Positions 46,157-56,600 of a stretch of 64,000 nucleotides of DNA are shown piece by piece. Made by a program: the position numbers and the translations under genes. The DNA is from a beta proteobacterium L13 (GTDB taxonomy: Bacteria; Pseudomonadota; Gammaproteobacteria; Burkholderiales; Chromobacteriaceae), in assembly GCA_000335715.1 (NCBI GenBank), contig AMYZ01000001.1:248001-312000 (forward strand), written 5' to 3'. Each line of letters starts with the position of its first letter. Within the stretch, counting starts at the first letter, position 1. The notes below the pieces were generated by a model, which saw only the letters and a list, made by a program, of their open reading frames with translations, searched no databases and was not told the DNA's origin.

Positions 46157-46183
46157 CGGGGTTGGCCGCAGGGCCAGCCCCGT
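46157..46183 (+). terminator. Hairpin after the response regulator
   Basis: GGGGTTGGCC and GGGCCAGCCCC pair around a short loop, followed by GTTTTCCTTTT. The left arm contains the dispersed word GGTTGGCCGCA at 46160-46170. Confidence 0.55.
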
Positions 46184-46201
46184 TTTCCTTTTGTGCTCAC
46201 T

Positions 46202-49200
46202 ATGTCCCTACGCCATCGTTTATTGCTGTGGTTTCTGCTGGGTAGCTTGCTGCCTGTCGTTTTTACCGGTGTGGTGGCTTACCAGCAGGCGCGCGAGAGC
46301 TTGCTCGCTGGCTTGTTCGACCAGATGCGCGTGCTCACCGACGACCGCGTGCGCGAGCTGCAGCACTGGCAGACAAGCCAGGCAGACCACGTAGAAGTGC
46401 TGGCGGCCAACCCTGCCATCCAGCAGTGCAAGGCTCGTCTGGGGGAGGCGATGCGCCAGAATGGGCCGCTGTCGGCGGCGTATGGCCTGGTGCGTACCAG
46501 CTGTGCCCAAGCGCTGGATCTGGATAGCCTGGAGGGGGTGGACGATATCCTGCTGGTCGATGTGGATGGCCGCGTGGTGTACAGCGCCAGGGGGCGGCGG
46601 GATTTTGGCTCGGAGCTGTTTCAGGGCGAACTGGGCCGCACCATGCTGGCCGATGGCGTGCGCAAGGCTTTGCGCCAGCCGGGCATGTATTTTGTGCCTT
46701 ACGACTTTTATTCGCCCAGCGGCAGTGAAACCGCGTTCTGGCTGGCCACGATGGTGGAGCAGGGCAAGGTCAGCGGGTTTTTCATCATCAGCATCAGTGA
46801 TGCGTCGCTCAATACGATTCTGGCTAGCCGTACTGGCCTGGGGCAAAGCGGGGAGGTGATGCTGGCCAGGAAAGAGCCGGATGGCAGAGCGCTGGTCATG
46901 GGGCCGTTGCGCCATCACCCGGATGCGGCTTTTCATTTGCGTATAAAGCGTCGTACTAGCGAGCCGCAACCTATCTTTGACGCGCTGCAAGGGCAGCGTG
47001 GAGCTGGTCTGCGCCGGGATTATCGTGGCGAGCCGGTGTTGGCCGCATGGGCGCCGGTGCCGGGGCTGGGTTGGGCGGTAGAGGTGAAGATAGACCAGCA
47101 AGAAGCGCTGGTGCCGCTGCAGCAGCTGCAATGGCAGGTGCTGCAGGTGTTATTGCTGGTGGCACTGGTGATCAGCGCGCTGGCGTACTGGGCGGCACAG
47201 CGTTTGCTCAAGCCCTTGCAGGCCTTGGTACAAGCCAGTGTGCGCTTGGGTGAGGGGGATATCCATAGCCGTATCAGCCACCCGGGGCGCGACGAAATCG
47301 GCGTGCTGGGGCACAGCTTCAACAGTATGGCCGAGCAGCTGGCGCAGTCGCAAAAACGGTTGTGGAACTATGCTTTCGAGCTGGAAGCCAAGGTGGCAGA
47401 ACATACCGCCACCCTGCTGCAGCGCCAGCAGCAGCTGGAAGATGCCGAGCAGATGGCCAGGCTGGGGTATTACATTGTCGATTTGCACAGCGGCGTGGTG
47501 TCATGGTCGCGCCAGCTGAGCAGTTTGCTGGACTACCCCGAGCAGTTTGACGCCAGCGAGGTGCTGTTCCAGGCGCGTATTCACCCTGATGACCAGGCGC
47601 GCGTGCTGGCCGCCTATCAGCAAGCACAGACCGGGCAGTACCACCTGAACTATCGGCTGCTGCTGGCGGGTGAAGTGAAATATGTACAAGAGCAAGGGCG
47701 CTATGACTTTGCCGAAAGCGGCGAGCCGCAGCGCCGCATGGCGGTGATCCAGGATATCTCGCATTACGTGGCCATCCTGGAGGAGAAAACCGCCACCCTG
47801 CAGGCGCTGGAGCAAGAGCGTCTGGCGCGGGCGGAGCAGGCGATAGGCCATGCCGAGGCCAAGGCGCAGGCCATTTTGCACGCGATTGATGATGGCATTA
47901 TCGGCTTGAGCATGGAGGGGGTGGTGGTGTTCAGCAACCCGGCTGCAGCCAGCATGCTGGGGCTGGTGGTGGCCACGCTTACCGGGCGGGCACTGGACGA
48001 TGTGCTGCTGCACCACAACCCGGAGGGCGAAGCCTTTGGCACCCCGGGCCCCCTGGCGCAGGCACTGGCGTTGGGGCAGCCTTGCGCCAGCCAGTGGGAG
48101 CTGTTCGGCAGTGCGCAGCGGGCGGCCTTTCCGGTGTCGTACGAGCTGCACTTGCTGCCGGAGGGGCATGGCAACCTGGCGGCCGTACTGTATTTCCGCG
48201 ATATCAGTGCCCAGCGTGCCAGCGAGGCCAGGCTGGAGCAGATGTCGCGCGCGGTAACGCAAAGCCCCGCCGGGGTGCTGATTACCGATACCCAGGGCGT
48301 GATCGAGTACGTCAACCCGCGGCTGATGGCCATGACGGGTTATAGCGAGCAGGAGGTCCTTGGCCAGACACCCCGGTTGTTCAAGTCCGGGCAGACCAGT
48401 GAGCAGACCTACCAGGGCTTGTGGCATGCCTTGCGGCAGGGCAATAGCTGGCATGGAGAAATGCTGAACCGGCGCAAGGATGGCCGCGAGCTATGGGTGA
48501 TGCAGATGATCTCGCCGCTGCGTGATAGTGCCGGGCGATTGACCCACTTCATCAGCATCCAGGAAGACATTGGCGAGCAAAAGGCGCTGGTACAGCAGAT
48601 GGAAGCCGCCAGGTTGGCCGCAGAGGCCGCCGCCGCCACCAAAAGCGCGTTTCTGGCCAATATGAGCCATGAAATCCGCACCCCGATGAATGCCATTATC
48701 GGCATGGCGGACCTGGCGCTACGCGATACCCTGCCCGAGCGTACCCGGCAGTTTCTGCAAAAGCTGCTGGGGTCGGCGCGCGGCCTGCTGGACATCATCA
48801 ATGACATCCTGGACTTTTCCAAAATCGAATCCGGCCACTTGCAGGTAGAGCAAGCGCCATTCGACCTGGAGGACGTGCTGGGGTCGTTGGCGGATATGCT
48901 GGCCATGCGGCTGGAAGGCAAGCCGGTCGAGCTGGTGTTTGATATCGCCCCGGGTGTGCCGCCCGTGCTGGTGGGGGATTCGCTGCGCCTGGGGCAGGTA
49001 CTGCTGAACCTGCTGGGCAATGCCGTGAAGTTTACCCGCGAAGGGGAAATCATCTTGCGCATTTATCCGCAGGACCACGGCTGGCATTTCAGCGTGAGTG
49101 ACTCCGGCATTGGCATGAGCGCTGCCCAGCAGCAAGGGCTGTTCCAGCCATTTAGCCAGGCAGATGTTTCCACGCAGCGGCGCTATGGCGGTACCGGCCT

Positions 49201-50569
49201 TGGGCTGGTGATCTCCAGCCAGCTGGTGCGCCTGATGGGCGGCAAGGCCATTGATGTGGTTTCGCAGCCCGGTGTCGGCAGTACTTTCAGCTTTACCCTG
49301 CCGCTGGCTGCCGGTGGCGGGCAGAAGCTGGCCGCGCCGCTGGCAGTAAACAGGGTCTACCTGTACGGCGTGCGGCCAACCTTGACGGCGGTATTGCAGC
49401 AGCAGTTTGCCGCCATGGGTTTGCCGGTACAGCCTTTCACCGGCGTAGGGGCGACAGTTTGTGCCCTGGGCGAGCAGCGGGCGGGAGATGTCTGGCTGGT
49501 GGATATCGATCAGCCGGGTTGGGCGCATGTATTCAACGAGGTGCGCTGGCAGCCTGGCGTGTGGTGCGTATTGTTAAGTGTGCGCCACCTGGGCGTGGCC
49601 GAGCTTACGCCCTTCATGCCTGCCGCCATGCCGGTAGCAGCCATCTGGGTCAAACCGCTGACGCCGCAGCGCCTGCGCCATGGCCTGAAGCAGCTTGGAC
49701 GCCAGCCGGCGCAAGCGCAGCCAGCAACGCCGGCAACCCACGAGCAATGCCTGGCAGGCCGGCACGTGCTGGTGGTGGATGATGTTCTGCTAAACCAGGA
49801 GGTGGTGGCGGCCTACCTGATGGATGCCGGTGCCCAGGTGAGCTATGCCGGCAACGGTGAAGAGGCCTTGCACCGCCTGGCCAGCGAGAAGCCGGACGTG
49901 ATCCTGATGGACTGCCACATGCCGGTGATGGACGGCTTTGCGGCGACTGCGCGCATCCGTGCCCACCCGCTGTGGTCTGCCATACCGGTGGTGGCGCTCA
50001 CAGCCAATGCCTTGAGTGGCAGCCGCGAAGAAGCCATTGCCGCAGGCATGGACGATTACATCAGCAAACCGATCGACCCGGACAAGCTGTTCGCTGTGCT
50101 GGCCCGGCTGGGGGTCAGCCAGCCGCCCGCAGCGGGGCAAGTAGCGGTACCGCCACCTGTGGTAAGCGCTGCTATCGAGGCGGCACCGCTCATGGCGGAG
50201 CACGATGCCTGGCAAGCCTTGGGGCATACCGGCGTACAACTGGAAGAGGGGCTGGCGCGGGCCATGGGCAAGCGCAAGGTATACCTGAAATGGCTGCGGC
50301 TGTTCGCCCAGAGCCAGGAGAGCTTCGCGCAAGAGGCGGCTCAGGCGCTAGCGCAGCAAGACTGGGTGTTGTTGCAGCGTTTGGCGCATACCCTGAAGGG
50401 CGCAGCCAGCAATGTGAGTGCCGAAGCGGTACGTGAGCTGGCCGAACAGCTGGAGGGTAGTGTGCGTGATCGGCAGCCCGAGCCGGTGCTGGCTGGCCAG
50501 CTGGCGGCGCTGGTGCCGGTATTCGAGGCGTGCAGGCAGGCGATTGTGCGTTTGCCGGATAGCGAATAG
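46202..50569 (+). CDS. Large hybrid sensor histidine kinase (Cache-HAMP-PAS-HisKA-HATPase-REC-Hpt)
   Basis: The 1,455-residue protein has two membrane helices (about 7-25 and 310-330) around a Cache-like periplasmic sensor, a HAMP domain, and three PAS-like domains. The HisKA H-box NMSHEIRTPMNAIIG (His823) and an ATPase domain with GGTGLGLVISSQLV follow. A degenerate receiver-like segment at about 1045-1165 has WVKPLTP. A full receiver (Asp1237 in LMDCHMPVMDG) and a C-terminal Hpt domain (LAHTLKGAASN, His1396) close it. This is a full phosphorelay in one chain, probably feeding the upstream response regulator. Signal unknown. A GTG 9 nt earlier is an alternative start. Confidence 0.93.
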   Translation: MSLRHRLLLWFLLGSLLPVVFTGVVAYQQARESLLAGLFDQMRVLTDDRVRELQHWQTSQADHVEVLAANPAIQQCKARLGEAMRQNGPLSAAYGLVRTSCAQALDLDSLEGVDDILLVDVDGRVVYSARGRRDFGSELFQGELGRTMLADGVRKALRQPGMYFVPYDFYSPSGSETAFWLATMVEQGKVSGFFIISISDASLNTILASRTGLGQSGEVMLARKEPDGRALVMGPLRHHPDAAFHLRIKRRTSEPQPIFDALQGQRGAGLRRDYRGEPVLAAWAPVPGLGWAVEVKIDQQEALVPLQQLQWQVLQVLLLVALVISALAYWAAQRLLKPLQALVQASVRLGEGDIHSRISHPGRDEIGVLGHSFNSMAEQLAQSQKRLWNYAFELEAKVAEHTATLLQRQQQLEDAEQMARLGYYIVDLHSGVVSWSRQLSSLLDYPEQFDASEVLFQARIHPDDQARVLAAYQQAQTGQYHLNYRLLLAGEVKYVQEQGRYDFAESGEPQRRMAVIQDISHYVAILEEKTATLQALEQERLARAEQAIGHAEAKAQAILHAIDDGIIGLSMEGVVVFSNPAAASMLGLVVATLTGRALDDVLLHHNPEGEAFGTPGPLAQALALGQPCASQWELFGSAQRAAFPVSYELHLLPEGHGNLAAVLYFRDISAQRASEARLEQMSRAVTQSPAGVLITDTQGVIEYVNPRLMAMTGYSEQEVLGQTPRLFKSGQTSEQTYQGLWHALRQGNSWHGEMLNRRKDGRELWVMQMISPLRDSAGRLTHFISIQEDIGEQKALVQQMEAARLAAEAAAATKSAFLANMSHEIRTPMNAIIGMADLALRDTLPERTRQFLQKLLGSARGLLDIINDILDFSKIESGHLQVEQAPFDLEDVLGSLADMLAMRLEGKPVELVFDIAPGVPPVLVGDSLRLGQVLLNLLGNAVKFTREGEIILRIYPQDHGWHFSVSDSGIGMSAAQQQGLFQPFSQADVSTQRRYGGTGLGLVISSQLVRLMGGKAIDVVSQPGVGSTFSFTLPLAAGGGQKLAAPLAVNRVYLYGVRPTLTAVLQQQFAAMGLPVQPFTGVGATVCALGEQRAGDVWLVDIDQPGWAHVFNEVRWQPGVWCVLLSVRHLGVAELTPFMPAAMPVAAIWVKPLTPQRLRHGLKQLGRQPAQAQPATPATHEQCLAGRHVLVVDDVLLNQEVVAAYLMDAGAQVSYAGNGEEALHRLASEKPDVILMDCHMPVMDGFAATARIRAHPLWSAIPVVALTANALSGSREEAIAAGMDDYISKPIDPDKLFAVLARLGVSQPPAAGQVAVPPPVVSAAIEAAPLMAEHDAWQALGHTGVQLEEGLARAMGKRKVYLKWLRLFAQSQESFAQEAAQALAQQDWVLLQRLAHTLKGAASNVSAEAVRELAEQLEGSVRDRQPEPVLAGQLAALVPVFEACRQAIVRLPDSE

Positions 50570-50581
50570 GCGCAGCAAAAC

Positions 50582-50609
50582 AAAAAAGCCACCTTGCGGT
50601 GGCTTTTTT
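50582..50609 (+). terminator. Intrinsic terminator after the hybrid kinase
   Basis: AAAAAAGCCACC and GGTGGCTTTTTT form a stem with TTGC loop, symmetrical enough to work for the tRNA cluster from the other strand too. Confidence 0.88.
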
Positions 50610-50618
50610 GTCGAATCC

Positions 50619-50694
50619 TGGCGTCCCCACGGGGATTCGAACCCCGGTTACCGCCGTGAAAGGGCGATGTCCTAGGCCTCTAGACGATGGGGAC
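50619..50694 (-). tRNA. tRNA-Glu (UUC), copy 1
   Basis: On the minus strand it begins GTCCCCATCGTCTAGAGGCC and ends with acceptor TGGGGAC plus G and encoded CCA. The anticodon loop CTTTCAC gives UUC (Glu). Length 76 nt, cloverleaf complete. Confidence 0.97.
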
Positions 50695-50700
50695 AGATTG

Positions 50701-50777
50701 TGGCGCACCCGGAGCGATTCGAACGCCCGACCCTTTGGTTCGTAGCCAAATACTCTATCCAACTGAGCTACGGGTGC
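50701..50777 (-). tRNA. tRNA-Arg (ACG), copy 1
   Basis: On the minus strand it begins GCACCCGTAGCTCAGTTGGA and ends CGGGTGC-G-CCA. The anticodon loop CTACGAA gives ACG (Arg). Length 77 nt; CCA is encoded. Confidence 0.97.
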
Positions 50778-50779
50778 GC

Positions 50780-50855
50780 TGGCGTCCCCACGGGGATTCG
50801 AACCCCGGTTACCGCCGTGAAAGGGCGATGTCCTAGGCCTCTAGACGATGGGGAC
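50780..50855 (-). tRNA. tRNA-Glu (UUC), copy 2
   Basis: Identical to the copy at 50619-50694, displaced by 161 bp. Confidence 0.97.
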
Positions 50856-50861
50856 AGATTG

Positions 50862-50938
50862 TGGCGCACCCGGAGCGATTCGAACGCCCGACCCTTTGGT
50901 TCGTAGCCAAATACTCTATCCAACTGAGCTACGGGTGC
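50862..50938 (-). tRNA. tRNA-Arg (ACG), copy 2
   Basis: Identical to the copy at 50701-50777. It is promoter-proximal in the minus-strand order Arg-Glu-Arg-Glu. Confidence 0.97.
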
Positions 50939-51106
50939 GCTGTTCTCGTTTGACTGTTGTCTTGCGAGAAGGCGAACTATACGGATGTGGGATTTGGCTG
51001 TCAACACATTTCTGTAAAATAATTCAATCAGTGCTGGCTTCTTGGCTGGCAAGTAGCCGTTATGAGACAACAAAGGTCGTAATGACATCGAGCAAGGCGA
51101 GGGAAC

Positions 51107-51514
51107 ATGGCATTTGATGACCGATTTCGTTTGAGCAGCCACGCAGTGATCTGCAATGCCGCCGGCGAGGTATTACTGCTGAAAGCCAGCTATGGCAGCC
51201 TGGCTTGGGGCCTGCCCGGCGGCGCGCTGGAGCCGGGTGAAACGATCCATCAGGCGCTATTGCGCGAGTGCCGTGAGGAGCTGGGCGTCACGCTAGAGAT
51301 TTGTTATCTGTCCGGGGTGTATTACCACGCCCAGTACGATTCGCAGGCGTTTGTGTTTCGTTGCGCCTTGCCTGGCGGCGCCGATATCCGGCTTAGCGAG
51401 GAGCACACGGCTTGGGCCTGGTTTGCGCCAGCGCAGTTATCGCCAGTGCAGCGCCAGCGGGTGCAAGATTGTCTGGGGTTTGATGGCTATGTGCAGAGTG
51501 CACGGTTTGACTGA
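51107..51514 (+). CDS. NUDIX hydrolase
   Basis: The 135-residue protein carries a complete Nudix box, GGALEPGETIHQALLRECRE followed by ELGV (G-x5-E-x7-REUxEExGU). The preceding SHAVICNAAGEVLLLKASYG is the usual first strand pair. It hydrolyses a nucleoside diphosphate linked to another group; the substrate cannot be told. It stands alone between the tRNA cluster and ppsR. Confidence 0.92.
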   Translation: MAFDDRFRLSSHAVICNAAGEVLLLKASYGSLAWGLPGGALEPGETIHQALLRECREELGVTLEICYLSGVYYHAQYDSQAFVFRCALPGGADIRLSEEHTAWAWFAPAQLSPVQRQRVQDCLGFDGYVQSARFD

Positions 51515-51546
51515 TGCGGCCAACCTGTCTTGGCGGGTTGGCCGCA
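51515..51546. repeat. Inverted pair of the dispersed word after the NUDIX gene
   Basis: TGCGGCCAACC and GGTTGGCCGCA face each other across a 10-base loop directly after the stop codon. A T-run is lacking. Confidence 0.55.
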
Positions 51547-51552
51547 CGGGTT

Positions 51553-51765
51553 TCAGAGTGGCAGGTAGGGGGTAAGCTGGTTGATTTCGTTCAGTGCCTT
51601 GCGAAAGCGGGCGTGGGCACGGGATACGGTCGATTGGCTGATATCCAGCTGGCGCGAGGCGGCATAGCCGGTCATGCCATCAATTTCGATAAGCCACACG
51701 GCTTCGCGGGACTTCTTCTTCAAGCCGATCAGGTTGGCGATATGGTTGAAGTGTTCCAGTCTCAT
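51553..51765 (-). CDS. Small HTH protein, possibly TrfB/KorA-like
   Basis: The 70-residue protein has a helix-turn-helix-like segment GMTGYAASRQLDISQSTVSR, followed by AHARFRKALNEINQ, reminiscent of TrfB/KorA-type regulators of plasmids. GGAGAG lies 8 nt upstream of the ATG at 51765. The downstream spacer holds the inverted word pair. It could regulate a nearby gene or be a chromosomal relic of a plasmid regulator. Confidence 0.6.
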   Translation of the reverse strand: MRLEHFNHIANLIGLKKKSREAVWLIEIDGMTGYAASRQLDISQSTVSRAHARFRKALNEINQLTPYLPL

Positions 51766-51920
51766 GATGTGCTCTCCTGCGGGTGGTTGCGGTGGGCGAA
51801 CCTGTGTTCAGCATAGAACGATGCAGGAAAAATGCACATATTTTGTTTGTGTCAGCCGGGCAGGAAAAAGCCCCGCGCGCGCCAGGTGGTGGCAGCGCGG
51901 CGGGGCCGTTGGCCGCAGGT

Positions 51921-52742
51921 TTAGAAGCGGCGGCCCAGATGGGCTTTGTGCATGATGGTGGAGGCGATTTCTTCGATGGATTTGTGCGTGGTGCTGATAA
52001 ACGGCACGGCATGGTGGCGGAACATCGATTCGGCCTCGTTTACCTCGCGGCGGCAGTTGTCCATGCTGGCGTAGCGCGAATCCGGGCGGCGCTCGGAGCG
52101 GATAAAGTGCAGGCGGTTCGGGTCGATGGTCAGGCCGAAAATCTTGTTCTTGAACGGCAGCAGGATTTTCGGCAGCGTCGGGCTGCCCAGGTCTTCCGGT
52201 GTCAGCGGGTAGTTGGCCGCCTTGATACCGTACTGCAGTGCCAGGTACAGGCAAGTCGGTGTCTTGCCGGAGCGTGACACGCCCACCAGAATCACGTCAG
52301 CCTCGTCCAGGTCTTTCAGTTTTACGCCGTCGTCGTGGTTCAGCGAGTAGTTCACCGCTTCGATGCGATGGTCGTATTTTTCTTCGTTGGACATGCCATG
52401 CGCCTTGCCCACTTCCAGTGTCGCTTTTTCACCCAGCTCTTTTTCCAGCTCGCCGATGAAAGTTTCGAAGAAATCGATCACCAATGCGCTGGGAATGTTG
52501 AGCGCCGCGCGTACGTCTGCCTTGATGATGCTGGTGAACACCAGTGGCTTTTCATGGTCTTCGCGCGCGACTTCGTCGATGCGTTGCGCTAGCTCCTGCG
52601 CTTTTTCGACAGTGTCGATAAAGGGGATGGTCTCGCGTTTGAATTCTTCGGTGTCAAACTGGGTCAGCAGGGTGTTACCCAGCGATTCGGCGGTGATACC
52701 GGTGCGGTCGGAGACAAAGAAGGCAGAGCGGCGGTGTGGCAT
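51921..52742 (-). CDS. ppsR: PEP synthase regulatory kinase/pyrophosphorylase
   Basis: PpsR (DUF299 family) switches PEP synthase off by ADP-dependent phosphorylation and on by phosphate-dependent dephosphorylation. The 273-residue protein starts [20 protein letters not shown] and has the P-loop [15 protein letters not shown], then [13 protein letters not shown] chose the ATG at 52742 because the family begins with [12 protein letters not shown]; an upstream in-frame start adds 26 unrelated residues. It diverges from ppsA, 288 nt away, the usual arrangement. Confidence 0.95.
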   Translation of the reverse strand: MPHRRSAFFVSDRTGITAESLGNTLLTQFDTEEFKRETIPFIDTVEKAQELAQRIDEVAREDHEKPLVFTSIIKADVRAALNIPSALVIDFFETFIGELEKELGEKATLEVGKAHGMSNEEKYDHRIEAVNYSLNHDDGVKLKDLDEADVILVGVSRSGKTPTCLYLALQYGIKAANYPLTPEDLGSPTLPKILLPFKNKIFGLTIDPNRLHFIRSERRPDSRYASMDNCRREVNEAESMFRHHAVPFISTTHKSIEEIASTIMHKAHLGRRF

Positions 52743-53030
52743 GGTGTGTCCTGTGCTTGGGTTGGTACGCTGGCATGAAGTCTGTGCCGTTTTGCCCTGA
52801 GCGGCAAGCAGGCAGATCAAGCGGGCGGCTGGATTGCCTGCGTGCCATGTAGTGGCTTCATTACATTTCCCTCTTTTATTCAGGGAGATAAACAGTATTT
52901 TTTATCCAGTATGCTGAAAAATCAGGGAAAGCCCTGTGTTGTGCGATGCAAAAGTCGCTACGCAAACCGGGGCTTGTTCGGCTAGAATGCGTGCTTCCCT
53001 ATCGTCCAATCCAACACAGGAAGTGAAGTG

Positions 53031-55418
53031 ATGGCAGAGAACTACGTCATCTGGTTCGAGAACCTGCGCATGACCGATGTCGAGAGAGTAGGCGGCAAGA
53101 ATGCCTCGCTCGGCGAAATGATCAGTCAGCTTGCCCATTCCGGGGTGCGCGTTCCGGGAGGTTTTGCTACTACAGCAGACGCCTATCGGGATTTTCTCCA
53201 GCACAACGGTCTGGCTGACCGCATCAACACCGCGCTGTCGAAGCTTGATATCGACGACGTAACGGAGCTGGCTCGTGTCGGCAAGGAGATCCGCCAGTGG
53301 ATCATCGACACACCATTCCCGGCCAAACTTGATGAAGACATCAAGACTGCCTGGGATCAAATGGTCGCCGATGCCGGTGGTGCCGATATTTCCGTAGCAG
53401 TACGTTCCTCTGCAACCGCAGAAGATCTCCCCGATGCCTCGTTCGCAGGCCAGCAAGAAACCTTCCTGAATATTCGTGGCCTTGACAACGTCAAGGACGC
53501 CATGAAGCACGTATTCGCTTCCCTCTATAACGATCGCGCCATTTCCTACCGCGTACACAAAGGCTTTGCCCACGATGTTGTGGCGCTGTCTGCCGGTGTG
53601 CAACGTATGGTGCGTTCCGATAGCGGCGCAGCAGGCGTGATGTTCACTATCGACACCGAATCCGGTTTTGAAGACGTGGTATTCATCACTTCTTCCTACG
53701 GTTTGGGCGAGACAGTGGTACAAGGCGCGGTGAACCCGGACGAGTTCTATGTTCACAAGCCAACCCTGAAAGCCGGTCGTCCTGCCATCCTGCGCAAGAC
53801 CATGGGCTCCAAGCTGATCAAGATGGAATTCACCGACGCCTCGCAAGCTGGCCGTTCCGTGAAAACCGTTGATGTGGCCGAAGACCTGCGCAAGCAGTTC
53901 TCGATCACCGACGCCGAAGTGGCCGAGCTGGCCCAGTACGCGCTGATCATCGAAAAACACTACGCCCGCCCGATGGATATCGAGTGGGGCCGCGACGGCC
54001 TGGATGGCAAGCTGTACATCCTGCAGGCACGTCCGGAAACGGTGAAATCGCAGGAAGACCGCAAGGACACACTGCGCCGCTACCGTCTGAAAAACACCTC
54101 CACCGTGCTGTGTGAAGGCCGTGCCATTGGTCAGAAAATTGGCCAGGGCACCGTGCGCATGATCAAGGACGCGTCCGAGATGGATCAGGTCAAAGCCGGC
54201 GACGTGCTGGTCACCGACATGACCGACCCGGACTGGGAGCCGGTGATGAAGCGCGCTGCCGCGATCGTGACCAACCGTGGCGGCCGTACCTGCCACGCGG
54301 CCATTATTGCGCGCGAGCTGGGTATTCCTGCTGTAGTGGGTTGCGGCGACGCTACCGACCTGCTGCGCGACGGCATGCAAGTGACCGTATCGTGCGCCGA
54401 AGGCGACACCGGCAACATCTACGATGGCCTGCTGGAAGTGGAAATCATCGAGCTCGAACTCGACAAGATGCCTAAGTCGCCGGTGAAGATCATGATGAAC
54501 GTGGGCAACCCGGAACTGGCTTTCGACTTCGCGCAGCTGCCGAACGAAGGTGTGGGCCTGGCGCGCATGGAGTTCGTGATCAACCGCCAGATCGGTATCC
54601 ACCCGAAAGCGCTGCTGGAGTTTGATACCCTGCCGGCCGACCTGAAAGCGACCATTACCGATCGCATCGCAGGCTACGCCAGCCCGGTAGACTTCTACGT
54701 CGACAAGATTGCCGAAGGCGTGTCCACGCTGGCTGCTGCCTTCTCGCCGAAAAAGGTCATCGTGCGCATGTCCGACTTCAAGTCGAACGAGTACGCCAAC
54801 CTGATCGGCGGCCAACTGTACGAGCCGCACGAAGAAAACCCGATGCTGGGTTTCCGTGGTGCAGCCCGCTACGTGGCCGACAGCTTCCGCGACTGTTTCG
54901 AGCTGGAATGCCGCGCCATCAAGAAAGTGCGCGACGTGATGGGCCTCACCAACGTGGAAGTGATGATCCCGTTCGTGCGTACCCTGGCCGAAGCCGAAAA
55001 AGTGATCGAGATCCTGGCCGCCAACGGCCTGAAGCGCGGCGAAAACGGCCTGCGCCTGATCATGATGTGCGAACTGCCGACCAACGCCATTCTGGCCGAG
55101 AAGTTCCTGCAGCACTTTGACGGTTTCTCCATCGGCTCCAACGATATGACCCAGCTCACCCTGGGTGTGGATCGTGACTCCGGCGGCCCGATCGCCTCCA
55201 CCTTCGACGAGCGTAACGAAGCCGTTAAAGCCATGCTGCACCTGGCTATCCAGGCTTGCCGCAAGCTGGACAAGTACGTGGGTATCTGCGGCCAAGGCCC
55301 GTCGGATCACCCGGACTTTGCCAAGTGGCTGGTAGAAGAGGGCATCGAGACCATCTCGCTGAACCCGGATACCGTGGTGGAAACCTGGCTGTACCTGGCC
55401 AAGGAACTGAACGCGTAA
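53031..55418 (+). CDS. ppsA: Phosphoenolpyruvate synthase
   Basis: PpsA makes PEP from pyruvate and ATP for gluconeogenesis. The 795-residue protein has the ATP-binding N-terminal domain ([32 protein letters not shown]), the phosphohistidine swivel domain [20 protein letters not shown] (His422), and the PEP/pyruvate C-terminal barrel with [15 protein letters not shown] and [11 protein letters not shown]. The ATG at 53031 follows AGGAAG; a GTG one codon earlier is possible. It is followed by a strong terminator and then fbp. Confidence 0.98.
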   Translation: MAENYVIWFENLRMTDVERVGGKNASLGEMISQLAHSGVRVPGGFATTADAYRDFLQHNGLADRINTALSKLDIDDVTELARVGKEIRQWIIDTPFPAKLDEDIKTAWDQMVADAGGADISVAVRSSATAEDLPDASFAGQQETFLNIRGLDNVKDAMKHVFASLYNDRAISYRVHKGFAHDVVALSAGVQRMVRSDSGAAGVMFTIDTESGFEDVVFITSSYGLGETVVQGAVNPDEFYVHKPTLKAGRPAILRKTMGSKLIKMEFTDASQAGRSVKTVDVAEDLRKQFSITDAEVAELAQYALIIEKHYARPMDIEWGRDGLDGKLYILQARPETVKSQEDRKDTLRRYRLKNTSTVLCEGRAIGQKIGQGTVRMIKDASEMDQVKAGDVLVTDMTDPDWEPVMKRAAAIVTNRGGRTCHAAIIARELGIPAVVGCGDATDLLRDGMQVTVSCAEGDTGNIYDGLLEVEIIELELDKMPKSPVKIMMNVGNPELAFDFAQLPNEGVGLARMEFVINRQIGIHPKALLEFDTLPADLKATITDRIAGYASPVDFYVDKIAEGVSTLAAAFSPKKVIVRMSDFKSNEYANLIGGQLYEPHEENPMLGFRGAARYVADSFRDCFELECRAIKKVRDVMGLTNVEVMIPFVRTLAEAEKVIEILAANGLKRGENGLRLIMMCELPTNAILAEKFLQHFDGFSIGSNDMTQLTLGVDRDSGGPIASTFDERNEAVKAMLHLAIQACRKLDKYVGICGQGPSDHPDFAKWLVEEGIETISLNPDTVVETWLYLAKELNA

Positions 55419-55435
55419 GCGTTGCGTTTCGCCAC

Positions 55436-55485
55436 ACGCCCGACTCGCCAAAACGGTTTCCGTTTTGCCCTGGTCGGGCGTTTTT
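55436..55485 (+). terminator. Intrinsic terminator after ppsA
   Basis: ACGCCCGAC and GTCGGGCGT form the base of a long hairpin, with a second stem CAAAACGG/CCGTTTTG inside, followed by TTTTT. Confidence 0.85.
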
Positions 55486-55587
55486 CTTTGCTGATGCATG
55501 TAGTGCGCAGGTAACACCCCAGACGCTTGGGGCAGGGTGGTAAACTTGGCCAACCCTTTCTGCGACCTACGTGATACGAGGACAATA

Positions 55588-56592
55588 ATGAGCAGCCGTA
55601 TCTCCCTCTCCCGATTCCTGATTGAAGAACAGCGCCTGCATGGTGCCCTGCCGCCGGATCTGCGCCTGCTGATCGAAACCGTGGCGCGTGCCTGCAAAGC
55701 CATTGCCCACTCGGTAAACAAAGGTGCGCTGGCCGGTGTGCTGGGCGATGCCGGTACCGGCAACGTGCAAGGCGAAGCCCAGAAAAAACTGGACGTAATC
55801 GCCAACGACATCCTGCTGGAAGCCAACGAATGGGGTGGCAATCTGGGCGCCATGGCGTCCGAAGAAATGGAGCTGCCGCATTCCATCCCCGAGCACATGC
55901 CGCGTGGCCGTTACCTGCTGATGTTCGACCCGCTGGACGGCTCGTCCAATATCGACGTGAACATCTCCGTGGGTACCATCTTCTCGGTGCTGGAAGCGCC
56001 GGAAGGCAATACCCAGCCGACCGAAGCCGACTTCCTGCAAGCCGGTAGCCACCAGGTAGCCGCAGGTTATGCCGTCTATGGCCCGCAAAACATGCTGGTG
56101 ATTACCTTTGGCCATGGTGTGTACGGCTTTACGCTGGACCGCGAGCTGGGCTCCTGGGTGCTGACCCACCGCAATATGACCGTACCGGCTACCACCGGCG
56201 AGTTTGCCATCAATATGTCCAACCAGCGCCACTGGGAAGCCCCGGTACAGCGTTATGTCAGCGAGCTGCTGGCTGGCAAGGAAGGCCCGCTGGGCAAGGA
56301 CTACAATATGCGCTGGGTGGCCTCCATGGTGGCAGAGGTGCATCGCATCATTACCCGTGGCGGCATTTTCATGTACCCGAAAGACGCGCGTGACCCGGCC
56401 AAACCGGGCAAGCTGCGCCTGATGTACGAAGGCAACCCGATGGCCTTCATCATCGAGCAAGCCGGTGGCCTGGCTACCGATGGCCATCGCCGTATCATGG
56501 ACATCGTGCCGCAGGGCCTGCACGAACGCGTGGCCGTCTTCCTGGGTTCCAAGGAAGAAGTCGCCCGCGTGACAGGCTACCACCAGGGCTAA
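55588..56592 (+). CDS. fbp: Fructose-1,6-bisphosphatase class 1
   Basis: The 334-residue enzyme dephosphorylates fructose-1,6-bisphosphate in gluconeogenesis. Class I motifs are visible: [27 protein letters not shown], the metal site [20 protein letters not shown], and [21 protein letters not shown] chose the ATG at 55588, giving the usual N-terminus [13 protein letters not shown]. It lies downstream of ppsA with its own terminator, so both steps of gluconeogenesis are adjacent. Confidence 0.97.
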   Translation: MSSRISLSRFLIEEQRLHGALPPDLRLLIETVARACKAIAHSVNKGALAGVLGDAGTGNVQGEAQKKLDVIANDILLEANEWGGNLGAMASEEMELPHSIPEHMPRGRYLLMFDPLDGSSNIDVNISVGTIFSVLEAPEGNTQPTEADFLQAGSHQVAAGYAVYGPQNMLVITFGHGVYGFTLDRELGSWVLTHRNMTVPATTGEFAINMSNQRHWEAPVQRYVSELLAGKEGPLGKDYNMRWVASMVAEVHRIITRGGIFMYPKDARDPAKPGKLRLMYEGNPMAFIIEQAGGLATDGHRRIMDIVPQGLHERVAVFLGSKEEVARVTGYHQG

Positions 56593-56600
56593 TGCCCGCC

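Larger units (their letters stand above)
50618..50939. repeat. Perfect tandem duplication of a tRNA-Glu/tRNA-Arg unit
   Basis: Two copies of a 161-bp unit follow each other with no visible difference, including the six-base spacer AGATTG. Each unit carries one tRNA-Glu and one tRNA-Arg. Confidence 0.95.

Noticed and set aside
51553-51765. Plasmid partition locus suggested by a TrfB/KorA-like protein
   Set aside because: No partner genes (incC/korB-like) are nearby; only a lone small HTH protein is supported.
52902-55898. Very long open frame antisense to ppsA (998 codons)
   Set aside because: Its translation is rich in H, Q, G and V with no domain, and ppsA on the other strand has every family motif. 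It is a by-product of third-position GC bias.
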